The notes beneath the pieces are model-generated. The model did no database searches, was not told the origin of the DNA, and saw only the letters and a list, made by a program, of their open reading frames with translations. Shown one piece after another: positions 1 to 12,092 of a DNA stretch of 64,000 nt. The stretch covers positions 331,795 through 395,794 of the forward strand of contig VXAZ01007505.1 in the NCBI GenBank assembly GCA_013399875.1, given 5' to 3'. The translations under genes were made by a program, and so were the position numbers. Numbering within the stretch: position 1 is the first letter of the stretch; each line of letters opens with the position of its first letter. Origin of the DNA: Gymnorhina tibicen (Eukaryota; Chordata; Aves; Passeriformes; Artamidae).

Positions 1-3000
1 ATGACAATAAGTGTGTTTTAAAAGACTGTGACTTGCTCTGATACTACTGTAATAGAAGTTGTGTAAATGCTTAAGTGAAGCAGATATGCAAAAATCAGCT
101 TGTTCATCAACAGAAAGGAGCTTCATTAGCTGAATAAATAATTAACTGAAAATAGTTCCCTTGGCTCTTGTACCAAAATTGATTTACACAAACAGTGGAG
201 CATATTGTAGGAAGATGTTCTGTTCTGCCACTTACTGAGGGAAGCATCAAAAATGTTTAGAAATTAAATACTTTTCATACAGAATGGCTGACTTCAGTAA
301 CTAAAATATGATTTATTTGAAGTCCCATTTAGTAGAGGCATTGCCTTGATGTAGGCAGATGAAATATATATTTTGAGAACCTGTCCAAGCTGTTTGCTTC
401 TGACCTTTCTGGGTATGCACCATGAGTCTTTACTCCTCTATAAATAAGGATTTGTTACTGATGAAGAAATCCTGTATTACTTTCTGAATACAGAGTGTGG
501 TGTCACTGTGGATTATTTTTTTCACATATAAATACTGGAAGTAAAACTTTGCTTCCTCAAAGACTAGTGGGATAATTCTGTAGTTGGGCTTCAGCAGTAG
601 TGATTTACTCAGCTGTAAAGAGCACTTGAAGGTAAAATGCCGTATGATACAGTATTGTCTTCAGCATGTCAAGGACTGATAGCACTGATTTTGCAGAAGT
701 GTTTTACTGAAAATTTTGAAATCAAGTAACTGGAGCTCACTACATTAGAGGTACAGGAGTGCGTGGACTGCTATTAAGAGTATAGGCATCTTAGAACACT
801 AGGAAAAACTGTAATTCCACTGAAGTCTGAGTTCAGCCAGGGCAGAGCTGAGCGAGATGGAATTGGTTTCTTTGTGCTAGTATTTGTACTTTTTGTGTTG
901 GATGGATGTCTTGTGAGATGATCTCTTCACAAGTGCACCAATACAATTATGCAGGTTCAGTGTATTCCAGTATTTTGCCTATAGATATCTGTGGGAAACA
1001 GAGGAGTAAAAACATCTACAGGCGCTTATAAATTTGATTTACAGCCCTGGAAAGAACTTGGGCTGATGTAATAATGATGAAGGTACAGACCTGAAGCAGA
1101 AGAATTATAAACCTATGTTTCTATAGTTATAAGCAAGAATATGTGTTGGGTGATATGGTGGAGGGTTTTTAAGTACAGTAATGTGATTTTATAGTTTAAG
1201 TTAAGAATTTAGATGCTATAATAGAAGTATATGTGTATACGTGAACTAGCAACTAATTGGTTGAAGAACAGACGCATTGCGGCAAAAAGTACCAAAGATG
1301 ATAAGTTATAAAGTTAAAACAAAGTTTCGTGTTAATTGCTTATTGGACCAAAAAGTTATAAATTGTCATGTAACCCTGAAACTCGTGACTACCTTCATTA
1401 TGGCTACTTGTTGCTAAACCTCACGACCTCTGAGACTGATGCCTTGTTTGTTATTTTAAGTAATAAATCGCAAATAATTGTCATAGTCCCATCTCTTTAA
1501 AAAGAACTTTAATAAGAGCTCCAACAAGCAACAACAAGTAAAGCACCGGACAAGTGGTGTTCCCGACAGATACCTACAACTGATTATCCAAAACCCACAG
1601 ATCCTGTTTGGGTTTTCACCCCTTTTTATGACAAAACAGCTAACAGGCCCTAGAACGTTCAATTTTCTTTCTTTTAAGGCTAACAATTTCAGAGGTGAAG
1701 AAACAAAAAGATTTCCAAACTTAAAAGAGAAATTAGAGATATAAATACCAAAATTCATAATACTGAGAAAATGCCTTGTCTCCTTGTAAATGACAACTTT
1801 AACTTTCTAATATGATGTATATGAAATGTGAGCTCATTTAGCATTAACTTCTCTCTGAAGAGATTAAGGAAGTTTTATTCAGGCAAAAACCGATCTTATT
1901 TATAACTTATATGCGTACTTATAACTGTCATATACTTAATAGTTCATTAAACCATTTTTTCATCAAAAAGATTTTTAATCAAGAGTTATAAATTCTAAAC
2001 ATTGTGGTGTTTTTTCTTTGACTTTTATGGTGATTATCATATAAATATACATACATTTAGAACGAACACAATTGGAAAATACTTTCTTCATTTCACTGTA
2101 GTATGAACTGCTACCTTCAGAAAGGTTCTGCAATAGCAGATTGCTGGTGATATGCCTTCCTGCATTTTGGGAGAAAAAGAATGCTATTTTTGATATTCAA
2201 CTTAACAAATTCTTTGCTTGAATGCCTTCATGCAGTTTTCGATCAAAAGCTACCCTGTGCTGTGCAAATTGCAAGAAGTTGAAATTACACTCCATCAGGA
2301 ATGTAGTGTAATACACCTGATACTCTTGAAGTGAAGCCATGAAAATGAAATGTCATTAATCCTAAATCTGTTCAGTTAGATAAACTCTCATTTGAAGAAA
2401 AGGAGTTTCCATAATCTAACATTATTAAGCATATATTCATATGCTCACTTTTGTGTAGATTTTTCGTTTATATATTGTGCATTGTATTTCCAGATGCAAC
2501 TTGCACAGCTGGTCTTAAATACTAGAATATACACTGAAAACTTTAAGAAAGCTGTAATGATTTCAGAAGGAAATATTATTAAGAGAAATTCAGATTGAGA
2601 CATTCGGAGCAAGGAATCTAAATATCTGAAAGGTGGAAACAGGCATATTTATGCCATTGGAGGGAGCAGGCTCCATCCCTACAAGAGCTTTATAAACCTC
2701 TAACACATGCCGAGTCTTAGTTCCCCGCTGTGTCCAGTGGGATGGTGCACCTCACCAGCACCCAGGCAGCCACCATGGCCTGGGAAATACACTGCACCCG
2801 TCCAGCAGCCCACAGTGTGTGGGCGTTCCCACCCGCATTAGTCAGCACTGAGCGAGTGCACATGTGAAAATACAATCTCTATAACATTTACAATGTAGAG
2901 GTAGCCATTTTAGTTAAATTGAGATTATTTTAGAAACTTTTTTCAAGTTTTTTAACTTGTTTCAGGTTTCCACTGGAATATCACCAAAGTTTGAGCAACA

Positions 3001-3432
3001 TAGTTTACAGGGCCACAGGTGGATGTTATTGACTTCAGCCACTTGCATGCCTCAAACATGTCTTTATTATCTTGAAATCTCATATAGCATATGTAGGAAG
3101 ATGAGTAGTTAACGTAAGTCCTTGAAAATCCATCCTATTCTTGATTAATGCATTCCTAGATTTAGGATTCAAATATGATACTATCATATTGCTCATTCTC
3201 TTAAAATAAGTAATCAATTTGCAGCTGCCATTTCCATAACTATGCAAATACACTAACGTGCTTCTAAAAGACAAAGGTACAAAATTATTTTCAAATACTA
3301 GTCATTCAGATAGCACTGATTAGAAGCTTTATACATTATTAAGACTGTATAATGAGTTCTTCAGTTTAAAAAATGATTTTACATTTAGATTTATTAGATG
3401 CTTAAACTTCTCTATTATTAACACTGGAACCT
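1..3432. other. AT-rich unique noncoding sequence, no gene seen
   Basis: Both strands are broken by stops and no frame resembles a known protein. No transposon signature is visible. The only compositional change is a GC-richer patch at about 2,660-2,860 with several CCCACC/CAGCAC-type strings, which I cannot assign. The open frames here (100 aa or less) are low-complexity or hydrophobic and look like chance. The stretch is best read as intergenic or intronic avian DNA. Confidence 0.7.
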
Positions 3433-3482
3433 GATGATCCACCCTGGTCCCTTCTAACTTTACCCATTCTATGATTCTGGGA
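3433..3482 (+). repeat. CR1 LINE 3'-end fragment (about 50 bp)
   Basis: The segment reads GATGATCC, then GGTCCCTTCTAAC, then CCATTCTATGATTCTGGGA. This is the usual end of an avian CR1 retrotransposon: a conserved 3' UTR block followed by the ATTCTATG-type octamer tail. The order places the 3' end at the right, so the element lies on the plus strand. Only the last about 50 bp remain, typical of a severely 5'-truncated or decayed copy. The tail has diverged to a single complete ATTCTATG unit plus a partial one. No coding part is present. CR1 does not make clear target duplications and none was seen. Confidence 0.8.
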
Positions 3483-5600
3483 ATCCGTGACTTGACTTGA
3501 AACCACACTTGGTTACATTTATTCCTTTTCCTAGAAATACTTATGTATACCTTGTAAGTTCCATATCTTACTACATATTCAAAACACAGAATGATATCTG
3601 TTATTTATATTTTTATTTTTCAAGACAAAAATGAAGTTATATAGATATATTGTATGATTATGTTTTCAGCTGTAATTATACACTAAAAACTAGAGATCGT
3701 AACAAAGTCTCAAATTCTTCAGTTCAGGAAAAAGATTTAATCACTATACTTTATGAAGATGTGAGTTGAATTAAGGACTAAAGAATAGCTTTTAATGTGC
3801 GGACATTTTTGGTACCAGATAATAGCTGAAAGTATTAATTAAATGAAAGTGAGAACTGCAGCAACTTCCCCAAGAGGTGTCTTTTAGTAAAAACACGAAT
3901 GCATAGGGAAGCAAGGAACTTCTTTTGCAGCTCACCATTGCTAGCAATTTTCTGTTTGAAAGACTTATAATAAATTGTGTTAAACTTCCATTGCTGAGTT
4001 TTATTTTAATTAGGACATTAAATTTGTTTTGATAACTATTATTTAACTACAAAATGTAAGTGCTTTAATTTCCACTAAATCATCTGTAACAGGGTTGTGA
4101 AACTTTCAGAGAAATGAGATGAAAACCAGAATGATGACTTAATTTCACCATTTTTTTCCTCAGATTTGAAATTTAAATTTTTCTGTAAACTCAGAATCAT
4201 CTTTTCAGCTCTAAAAATGTAGATTATGTTGTAAATAACTCCACCTATTTTTTTAATTGATTCATTATACAGCAGCTTTTAGAAGGGAGTATTTTCCTGT
4301 ATTTTAAGGTCCAGACGTGAGATCAAAGCAAGTTGCATCCTACCTGTAGCACTGTCTCAGGACTATGTGAAATAGATTTGTTTCCCTATTTTTAAATGCC
4401 TTATCAAGAATATTGAAGATTCAAACAAGGTGAAGTGAAATATAGAGCATTTAAAGTACAAAACAGAATAAATTTTTCATCGAGGCATTTCAGAGTTCTT
4501 GTAGCTGCCTAAAGTGGATGTGTTGAATAAACTCACCTGGTAAGTAAGAAATTAAATTTGAGATGAAAAAACTAGTAATATCGAAAAGTCAGTTAATCAG
4601 CTTCCTGGAATAACTCAGTCTGACAAGTGATAATTTAGAAAATTAATTTTGATTTAAAAACATCACTACTTAGAGAAACAGAAATGTAACTGTCTGGTTT
4701 GCCGTAAAAGAGAACACAATCTGAAATGAGCTCATTAATTTTACTGTAATATCTGATATTATTTGGTTAATTGCAGAGTAGCACTCATTAATTATTTAAT
4801 TACCACAAAACAGACTCCTGTATATCAAGCCCTAGAAAGGTCTGCAGCCTCATTTAAACTCATTAAGATGCTGTTGTGTAGGCACATGTGAATGACTCTC
4901 TGGAGACTGAGAGCAGAGACAAATGGAACCGAAGAGTTTTCCACCTCCACAGACTTCAATTCAGGCCCACTTTGTCCTCTGGAGCTCAACAGGAAAAGTC
5001 ACTGATGGCTGCATTCTTGGCTTTAGTATTTCCCATTTTGTGTTAATGCAAGTGTAACAAATGCAAAGGGCAGGATTCTTCTACAAATGAAGGCATGAAG
5101 TAGTAGAAGTCTACATGGCACATACAAATGGCACATACACATGGGCTGGATATCTGAGCACTGTAGTCTTCGGACAGCTAATCAAGGGAGTCTAGAAAGA
5201 GTTTAGTTCATGCTGACACTAAGTACTACATTGCTTTCTACCATAACTGAATATATAGAGTAGGTTGGGATCCTTTAGGGTATCTTGCTTGGATTCCATT
5301 TGCCACTCCAGAAGGCTCCAGAAAGCTTTTTATAGATCCCATGTCACATCTGCCAGTTCCCTGAGGTCTGGTGTTACTCAAGGTCTTGGGATACCCTAGG
5401 TGCCTTGCCCCATTCAAATTTGTGATGTGATTTGTGAAAAAAAGAGCACCATCCGTAAGGAGTCAAGAATTTCTTGTCTGACCAAGTGAAATAGGACCAC
5501 TGCAGGTGCTGGTCCAGTTAAATGACGCTTCTGCCAACAGTACAAACTGACCAATTTAAATAATTTAAATTATGGGGATGAAGTTAATAATGCAATTAAG
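3483..5600. other. AT-rich unique noncoding sequence with homeodomain-type motifs
   Basis: No gene or recognisable transposon is visible. The most structured part is about 4,680-4,870, where CTCATTAA occurs three times among other ATTA/TAATTA cores (listed separately). The rest is stop-rich AT-rich DNA. Confidence 0.6.
4680..4870. promoter_or_regulatory. Candidate conserved noncoding element with repeated CTCATTAA
   Basis: CTCATTAATT occurs at 4,731 and 4,784 and CTCATTAAG at 4,859. Between them lie GGTTAATTG and ATTATTTAATTACC, so homeodomain-type ATTA cores are dense in about 190 bp. Developmental enhancers in vertebrates often look like this, but AT-rich DNA also yields such cores by chance. 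Function is inferred, and conservation cannot be seen from one sequence. Confidence 0.25.
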
Positions 5601-6480
5601 ATATATGGGCTCTATCTATTGAGGAGCAGAGAAGCAGAGCAGTTCTCTCAGGGGGTTCAAATGAGGTACCACAGGTGAACCCATATCTGGCCATGCCCTC
5701 ACTGAAGGGTGTCACCCTGAGTTTTTTCAGTGCTTTCATGTTTTAATGCTGTAGATAAGAATTCTCAGGCACCTTCCGTAAACATAGCCATGTTTTGCTA
5801 ACCGGTCTAGTTGTTTTGCATTCTTTCTCCTAAGGCAGAGACATTTGATGGACTTTTCCTTTGACCAGTGTGATTTGAAGGTGGTAACTTCATCTTCCAA
5901 TCCACGGGTATTCTCAAAAAGATATAAATAAAACGTGAGCCCTAAGGGGCATTGCCATTTAGGCATTTTGGGCCCGAACGAGAACCCAGACTCTGTGTCG
6001 TTGATTCCGTGTCCAAGTGCGACAAAGGGTGCTGTCCCGAAAACCATGAGCAGGATGAGCAGAGCTGCAGTGGTGACAACAGAGTCCAAACTGTAGTAAC
6101 TTGATTGCTTTGTAACTAAAAGGATCAGAGCAACTTGCACTGTCTGAGCTGTTACAGTACCATATTTACTGGCTGCAGGACTCTGTGTGGGGAGTAGAAT
6201 AAAGCTCTATATCTCAGCTGACAGTGGCTTGTGTAGACTCTTTGTTTTGGGAGTCTTTATTTAAAACTGCTCGAGCCAATGTTTCCATGTGTCTTGGGGT
6301 GATTTTATGATAATACTGTATTTCTCTGTCATCTGCTTTATGCCCAGAAATGGGTCCCATAACTTTAAGCTGGGTCGAGGGGAGGGGGGAGAGAAGCCAG
6401 GCGAATTCTTCAGCGCAGTTTGTGTTCAAGGACTCACACGCTCCGCCGTGTTCTCACCGCTGCAGAGCTGAGGGAGCACC
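5600..6480. other. CpG-bearing patch of unknown origin (possible decayed LTR)
   Basis: This block stands out from its CpG-poor surroundings. About seven CpGs fall between 5,970 and 6,045 and a further cluster between 6,374 and 6,461. On the plus strand a TATAAATA sits at 5,923-5,930 and an AATAAAG at 6,199, a spacing that an LTR promoter and poly(A) signal could have. On the minus strand a 134-codon open frame (5,736-6,140) contains a hydrophobic stretch at about residues 21-44, but I recognise no family in it. Alternatives are a decayed retroviral fragment, an orphan promoter/CpG patch, or unique DNA. No target duplication or LTR ends could be set, so boundaries are approximate. Confidence 0.3.
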
Positions 6481-6553
6481 TCCCTGCTTTTAGCCAGCCT
6501 GGTAGCTGAGGCAAGAAATTTTCCCAGGACTGCATACTGAAATCCTCTTGTAG

Positions 6554-6576
6554 CTTCTTCTTCTTCTTCTTCTTCT
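6554..6576. repeat. (CTT)n microsatellite
   Basis: About seven uninterrupted CTT units follow TAG and end at CTGGAA. It is a plain trinucleotide microsatellite, probably variable in length between individuals. Confidence 0.9.
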
Positions 6577-9500
6577 GGAACTGTTCAGCCTAGCTGTGAT
6601 CCGAGAACCAGATCATCAGACCTCATGGACTGGCAGGGAGGCTGTGGGGATGCCACATCCCAGCCTCGGACCTCGGGAGGGGCCCAGACAGCTGCAGAAA
6701 AGAACTTTGAATCCACCAGCTTTCTCCACAGTGAGGAGATTTATTATCTAACATTACTCATTTGGTCCTGTGCCTTGCCGGCACGCTGCTTGTTAAATAA
6801 ATAGTTTTTTTCACTTTCATCCAAGAAATTCCTTTTGTATCAGTGGGAGAGGGAGTGCTGAAACCTGTCTTCTGGGGAGGAGACATTCCTTCCACATCAT
6901 TTCCCCCTAAACTTGTCTCAAACTGAGACACCATGTGATGGTTGACAACTCCTATCCATCAACAGTACTGATCACTAATGCCATTAAATATGGCATAGTA
7001 TTAAGCAATGCTGGGAATATTTAGCAAATGTCATGAGCATGCCCTCACGTGAATTTTTTAAACTTTTTTTGCCACCAGTGCTAAAGATGAAAAAAAATTT
7101 TTTACACCAGATCTAAGAATGGAGATCAAAGACTTGGGAATTTATGCCCTATTAAATTTACTAATAGTCATTAATCTTCAGTGTAGTATGAGAACCAGTC
7201 CCATTTCCTTGGAAAGACATTCCAAATTCTACATGAAATAATGGTCTGGGCAGAAATTTGTGATTCTGTAAAACAGTGTAATTATAAAGAATGTGAAATT
7301 TAAGAGCTCTTAATTTATGAAACAATTGTATATTACTTGCATAGCTATTTGACATACAAAACAGCATGTGCATATGAAGATGTATATGCATTTCCTTTAT
7401 GAACACTGTGTCACACATTCAGGGAATGAAGTTAACAAAAAAATAAACTTGCTGTGCCAACATTTTTCCTGCCCTTCCAGACTTAGCAGGGCATGTATTT
7501 TTATAGTTTAACAAGCTTTCCTATTAAATTTTGAAAAATGAATCTATTATTGACATACTTGAAACATATTCAATTAGTCTTGATTTGGTATATTTGATTT
7601 AAAGGCTTTTGATTATTTGTTCCATGTTCTAACTTGACAACTTAGAAATGGAATGAAATTAACCTGTCAGGAAGGATTAATGAACAGATTTTGTTCACAA
7701 GTTTAGATGATTTACAAGAATTTCACTGCAGCTGATCTTGCCATTGAACCGATATTCATTTCTGAAAATGGATTAAAGGTCCATGTGATGATATCCTATA
7801 CTTTCATATACTAATTAACATCCATTTATCAGAGGGGTAAAATGACACTATGTAAAGCAGCGAACTGCTCTATACTTTAATTAAAGCCAAATTGTTTCTT
7901 ATGTTAAAGAATGAACGTATTTATAGATTATTAGTATGTACATGAAATACAAATAAGCATAACTGATGGAATAACTAATTAATTGAATGTTAGTTGAGCC
8001 TATTTTTATTGCAATAAATATCCTTTAAATGTACTGCTTAGCTGCAGTACAGAACTATTTATTGACAAGGTGTGTTTCACTGAGAGGCTTAGTGAACTAT
8101 TCTTAATAGTTCTTAATGAGAAAGTACATCAGAAGATGCTTCTGTATTCTGCTGGTAAGCTGTGAATAATTTCTTAATTCTCAATGTTCAACATTTTTCA
8201 AATTCAATTTTCTCTAGATTTGGTAATCTGATAAATGGCATCAGTGGAAGGAGTGGGTTTGAGTGTGCCTTTAAAAAATTGTTTTCATTCTGCTTCATCT
8301 CAGGCTCTAGCTGAGGAGGAGTGGGGGCAAGGCCTGGACCGTGCAATGTCTTTTGTTGTAAAACATGTTTGTTCAGATTACCAAGGAAGAAGAACTTTAA
8401 ATTGTAACTATACCTGCAGTAATTCTCTTCCTTTGTTGCATATGGCTTATTGTGGACAAAAATAAAAATAGAAAATAATTGTAATAAATTTCATATGCTG
8501 TAAAAAGTAATTAAAAATACTTTAGTTAAATATTAAAAAGAAAATTTTCTGTCTGTTTAAAGGAAACATACACTACCTGGCCTCTACAGGAAAATATGTT
8601 CTTCTAAAATTTAGTGATTGCATGAAATTTGCTTTGCAGTTGGATTTTGATTGAGGAAACTGACTGGCTCAACTGAGATGCCCCAGTGACTTTAATGTGA
8701 TTGATGCAAAATAAGTGTCTTATTTCTGTGTTGGGATCAGCTGACTAGAGAGACATCTACTTTCAGTGGATGGATACAGTCAATCAGGTGGTTGGTGACT
8801 GATGTTAGAAAACAAGAGCAAATGGAGAATAACAGCTGAACAGGGAAATCTGGCTGGGAAGCCAACAGGGAGATATTTTATCAAATAAAAACTATTTACT
8901 CCTGTCTCCTATTGCAGCTTCGGTGTCACAATAACTTCGTTTTTATCAGAGTAATTGTAATTTTGGCATTTATTATTTTGACACGGACATTTCTTGAATT
9001 GTGAAAATGAAAACAGATTTAATTGTCATCTTTTTGAAGTCATGCAGAATCTTACCGAAGACAGAAACCAAATTTGCATCCAAATTAAGTGAAAGACTTT
9101 TGCTGGTTTTAGAGGACAAGAATTGATCTCTATGTTTTAAAAGTACTAAGGAAGATACTTTTCAGTTCTTTGGAAATCATCTTTACAATGGCTTTGTGTA
9201 GATAATCTTTCTTGTTTTCACTGTTGCAGAGTAGTAAATACTTTCCCTTATCCTGTTCTCTCAGGTATTCCTTTTACAAACAACACTATCCTAAACAAGG
9301 TGGTTCAAACTCAGTGCATTTCATTATTCGGGCAATGGTTGTAAGTTCTTAACAGGCTGCATGTCAAAGGTTATGTTAATTTTCTTTTGATGTACAAAAC
9401 AGTGAATTCCATTTTATGCACAGCATGTTCATTTTGTATTGGAGTGATATTTAAAAAAAGACAGTTCATTAAGTAATTTCAGTGTATTGACAAATGGGCA

Positions 9501-9677
9501 GGATTAAAGACTATTAAAACAATGGGTCTTCGGTGTATCATTCCCACCACAATGCATTTTAGTATTAACAAGAAAACTGTTGCTCTCTTACGATGGTAAT
9601 TTTTAGATACAGTGATTTCTCCAGGACATTAGTCTTGCAGATAGACTTTAACTATTCAAATTCAGCAATTTGTAAAA

Positions 9678-9701
9678 TATAAGTTATCCTGATAACTTAT
9701 A
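9678..9701. repeat. Perfect inverted repeat, 11-bp arms, 2-nt loop
   Basis: TATAAGTTATC is followed by CT and then GATAACTTATA, its exact reverse complement. Partial copies (ACTTATAATT) continue to about 9,720. It could be a decayed terminal inverted repeat or a chance hairpin in AT-rich DNA. Confidence 0.6.
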
Positions 9702-11159
9702 ATTGAACTTATAATTATAACTAATAATTGAAATACAATATAACATGTCAATAATATTAGGAAAGAAGACTCTTACATCTATTATATTTTTGCATGCTTT
9801 TCATTAGAAGAAGACTTGATATTTAGCCAAGACAGTTTCTGTGACTTTTCTTTAATAAAATAAAAGTAAACTTTGGAGTAAGGAAGTACCAATTAAGGAA
9901 CTTGGTAAAATTTCACCAGCAATTTGCACAAATAACTATGACTGCTTAAATTATAGGCACATTAGTACTAATATTTTATCTTGAGTAATCACAGGTTACT
10001 AAAAGTTACTGGGAAAGGGTTAAAATAACCCCCATAGAGCTTATCCACCTTGCAGTATAATGATTCCAGGTTCTATTGAATTGATAGCAATCTCTTCTAA
10101 TCCTGGAGTTACCCCTTTATCCTACAAATGGTCCAAGTCCCCATTGGTCTTTCCAGTTAGTTGTGTTGTCATATGGCCAGGTGGCTTCATCTTTTTTTAT
10201 GTCCATTTAAGTGTCTGCTGAATAAGCAGCACATGCATAACATGGGCCTGAGTGCTGGTTACTCTGGATCAACCTTAGGCAGACAGGGAGACCCAAGGGA
10301 GAGCTTCAGATTACCACTTCCCTCTGTAAGCCGTGCTGGGACTGTTACCTACAATTTAACTGCACTTCTGTGTACCTTCATTAATCACAGTGGATCTTGT
10401 CTGTATGTATTTCCCAACCTTCAGCTCCCTCTTGTCCTGTGCTACCTTCACTAGAATCATTGCCATTGCTTGTTCACAGCGTGGCAGTTGAGAAGTGCCC
10501 TGGAGGGAGACTTATACTCAGTATATGGGCACATCATGTTAGTGCTGAAGGAAGGCCTGGAAAAGCCCTTCTTCCATTTGCCATCTTACCTTCTAATTGA
10601 CCTATATTTTTTTTCCCACTCAGTATAAAATTTATACAGCTAAAGTGTTTTTATTTGCACTCACTGTTTCTGAAATGCTGAAATAGTTTGTAGCCAATAA
10701 CAAGGCTCAAGTAAAAGAAGTGTAGATTATTGATTTTGTGCTTATTTTACTACAATAAGATGGTATTGAGGTACATCAGATTTCTACTTATACCAAATTA
10801 ATGGTTTTGATGTGATTTTACTCTGCAACTAATTAGATATGTAAAGTTAAATATGTCTGAAGTCTATTTTCAGAATCAAGGCCTCTCTCTGAGGTTTCTT
10901 TAAATTTAAATAATTTCTATCTTTTCCTATCTTAGGATCAGGATTATGAAAATGAGGGTCATGCCCATATATAGGGACCTATAGCATGGGCGATTTTCCA
11001 CAGCTGGACTTTTGGTATTTATAATTTGTAAAGCCACTGTCAAAAGAACATTGCAATAACATAAGCATTTTTGCAAAGGGAAATAATCAAAGTGTTTATA
11101 CTTTTTCTTAATTTTTCTGCCTTGGGATCTTCAGAAAGACAATGCAAGAACATAAAATG

Positions 11160-11186
11160 GATAGATCGATCTATCAATCGATTGAT
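11160..11186. repeat. Overlapping GATC/ATCGAT palindromes
   Basis: A 16-bp perfect palindrome (GATAGATCGATCTATC, 11,160-11,175) overlaps a 14-bp one (ATCAATCGATTGAT, 11,173-11,186). Both centre on ATCGAT. It looks like a diverged GATA/GATC simple repeat and explains why both strands are open here. Confidence 0.75.
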
Positions 11187-12072
11187 CTCTTTCATTAAAA
11201 TTGCAAAGGTTCCTGGGGCCAGGAAAGCAATTTGTGAAAGCACAGAGGTAAACCTTTTGCACAAAGAAAATTAATAAAATGTTCCCCAGTGGTTCTGAAA
11301 ATGAATAAAATAATCCCCAGTGGTTCAGGCGTTGTTAAAGTATTTTCCTTGCTGTGCACGGGATAATGAGGTCATCATAGAAACAGAGAGTTGCACACCT
11401 GGACCACAGTGGCACAACAGTTCTCCTTCCAGCAGCATCCAACAGCTTTTTGCACGTCCTCCTGGGGGTAGGGTGGTCTGCAGAACCACTGTCCCTCCAC
11501 CCAGGTCTTTCCCATGAGGGTGCTGCCGAAGTAATAACCACAGGAATTTGGAGAATCCTTCCATGGGTATGCACCTCTGGAGGTTTACATCTCTGAGGCC
11601 AAATGCATTACTTGCATGTACACTAAAGATGAAAAGATCTCTGTCAGGCTTCTTACTTCTGTCACTTCAGATGTAAATATATTTTCTCCCGTTATTCCTT
11701 TACATACATGTGCAAAATGAAATACGGGTTGAATGGGTGCTTTCAAATCTATTCACAACAGCACAGCAAAATAGGACCACCTCTACCAAATGTTTCTGGT
11801 AATAAATGTTAAAGAGAAATTGTGGAATAACAGAAAAATATATACAAAATATGAGAAATTTCAGGGTAATAGAGCTTCAGTTTTACTTGGTGGCTGTCAA
11901 AATCTTTCACAATATGTATGTGAGAAATTGTGGTTGCTGAAATATATTTCTTGTCAGTACATTCTCTAATAAATGAAGAAACTTAAAAGGCTGATTTAAA
12001 TTGCAAATCTTACATAATTTCTAACACAATTATTGCAAAAATGATGTTTGGTTTTTCTGTGTTTTTTTTCTG

Positions 12073-12092
12073 TTTTTTTTTTTTTTTTTTTT
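12073..12092. repeat. Poly-T tract (T20)
   Basis: An uninterrupted run of about 20 T follows a T-rich lead-in from about 12,050 and is followed by GTAGCGG. It may be the reverse-strand tail of an old retroposed sequence or a simple homopolymer. No source element is recognisable beside it. Confidence 0.85.
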
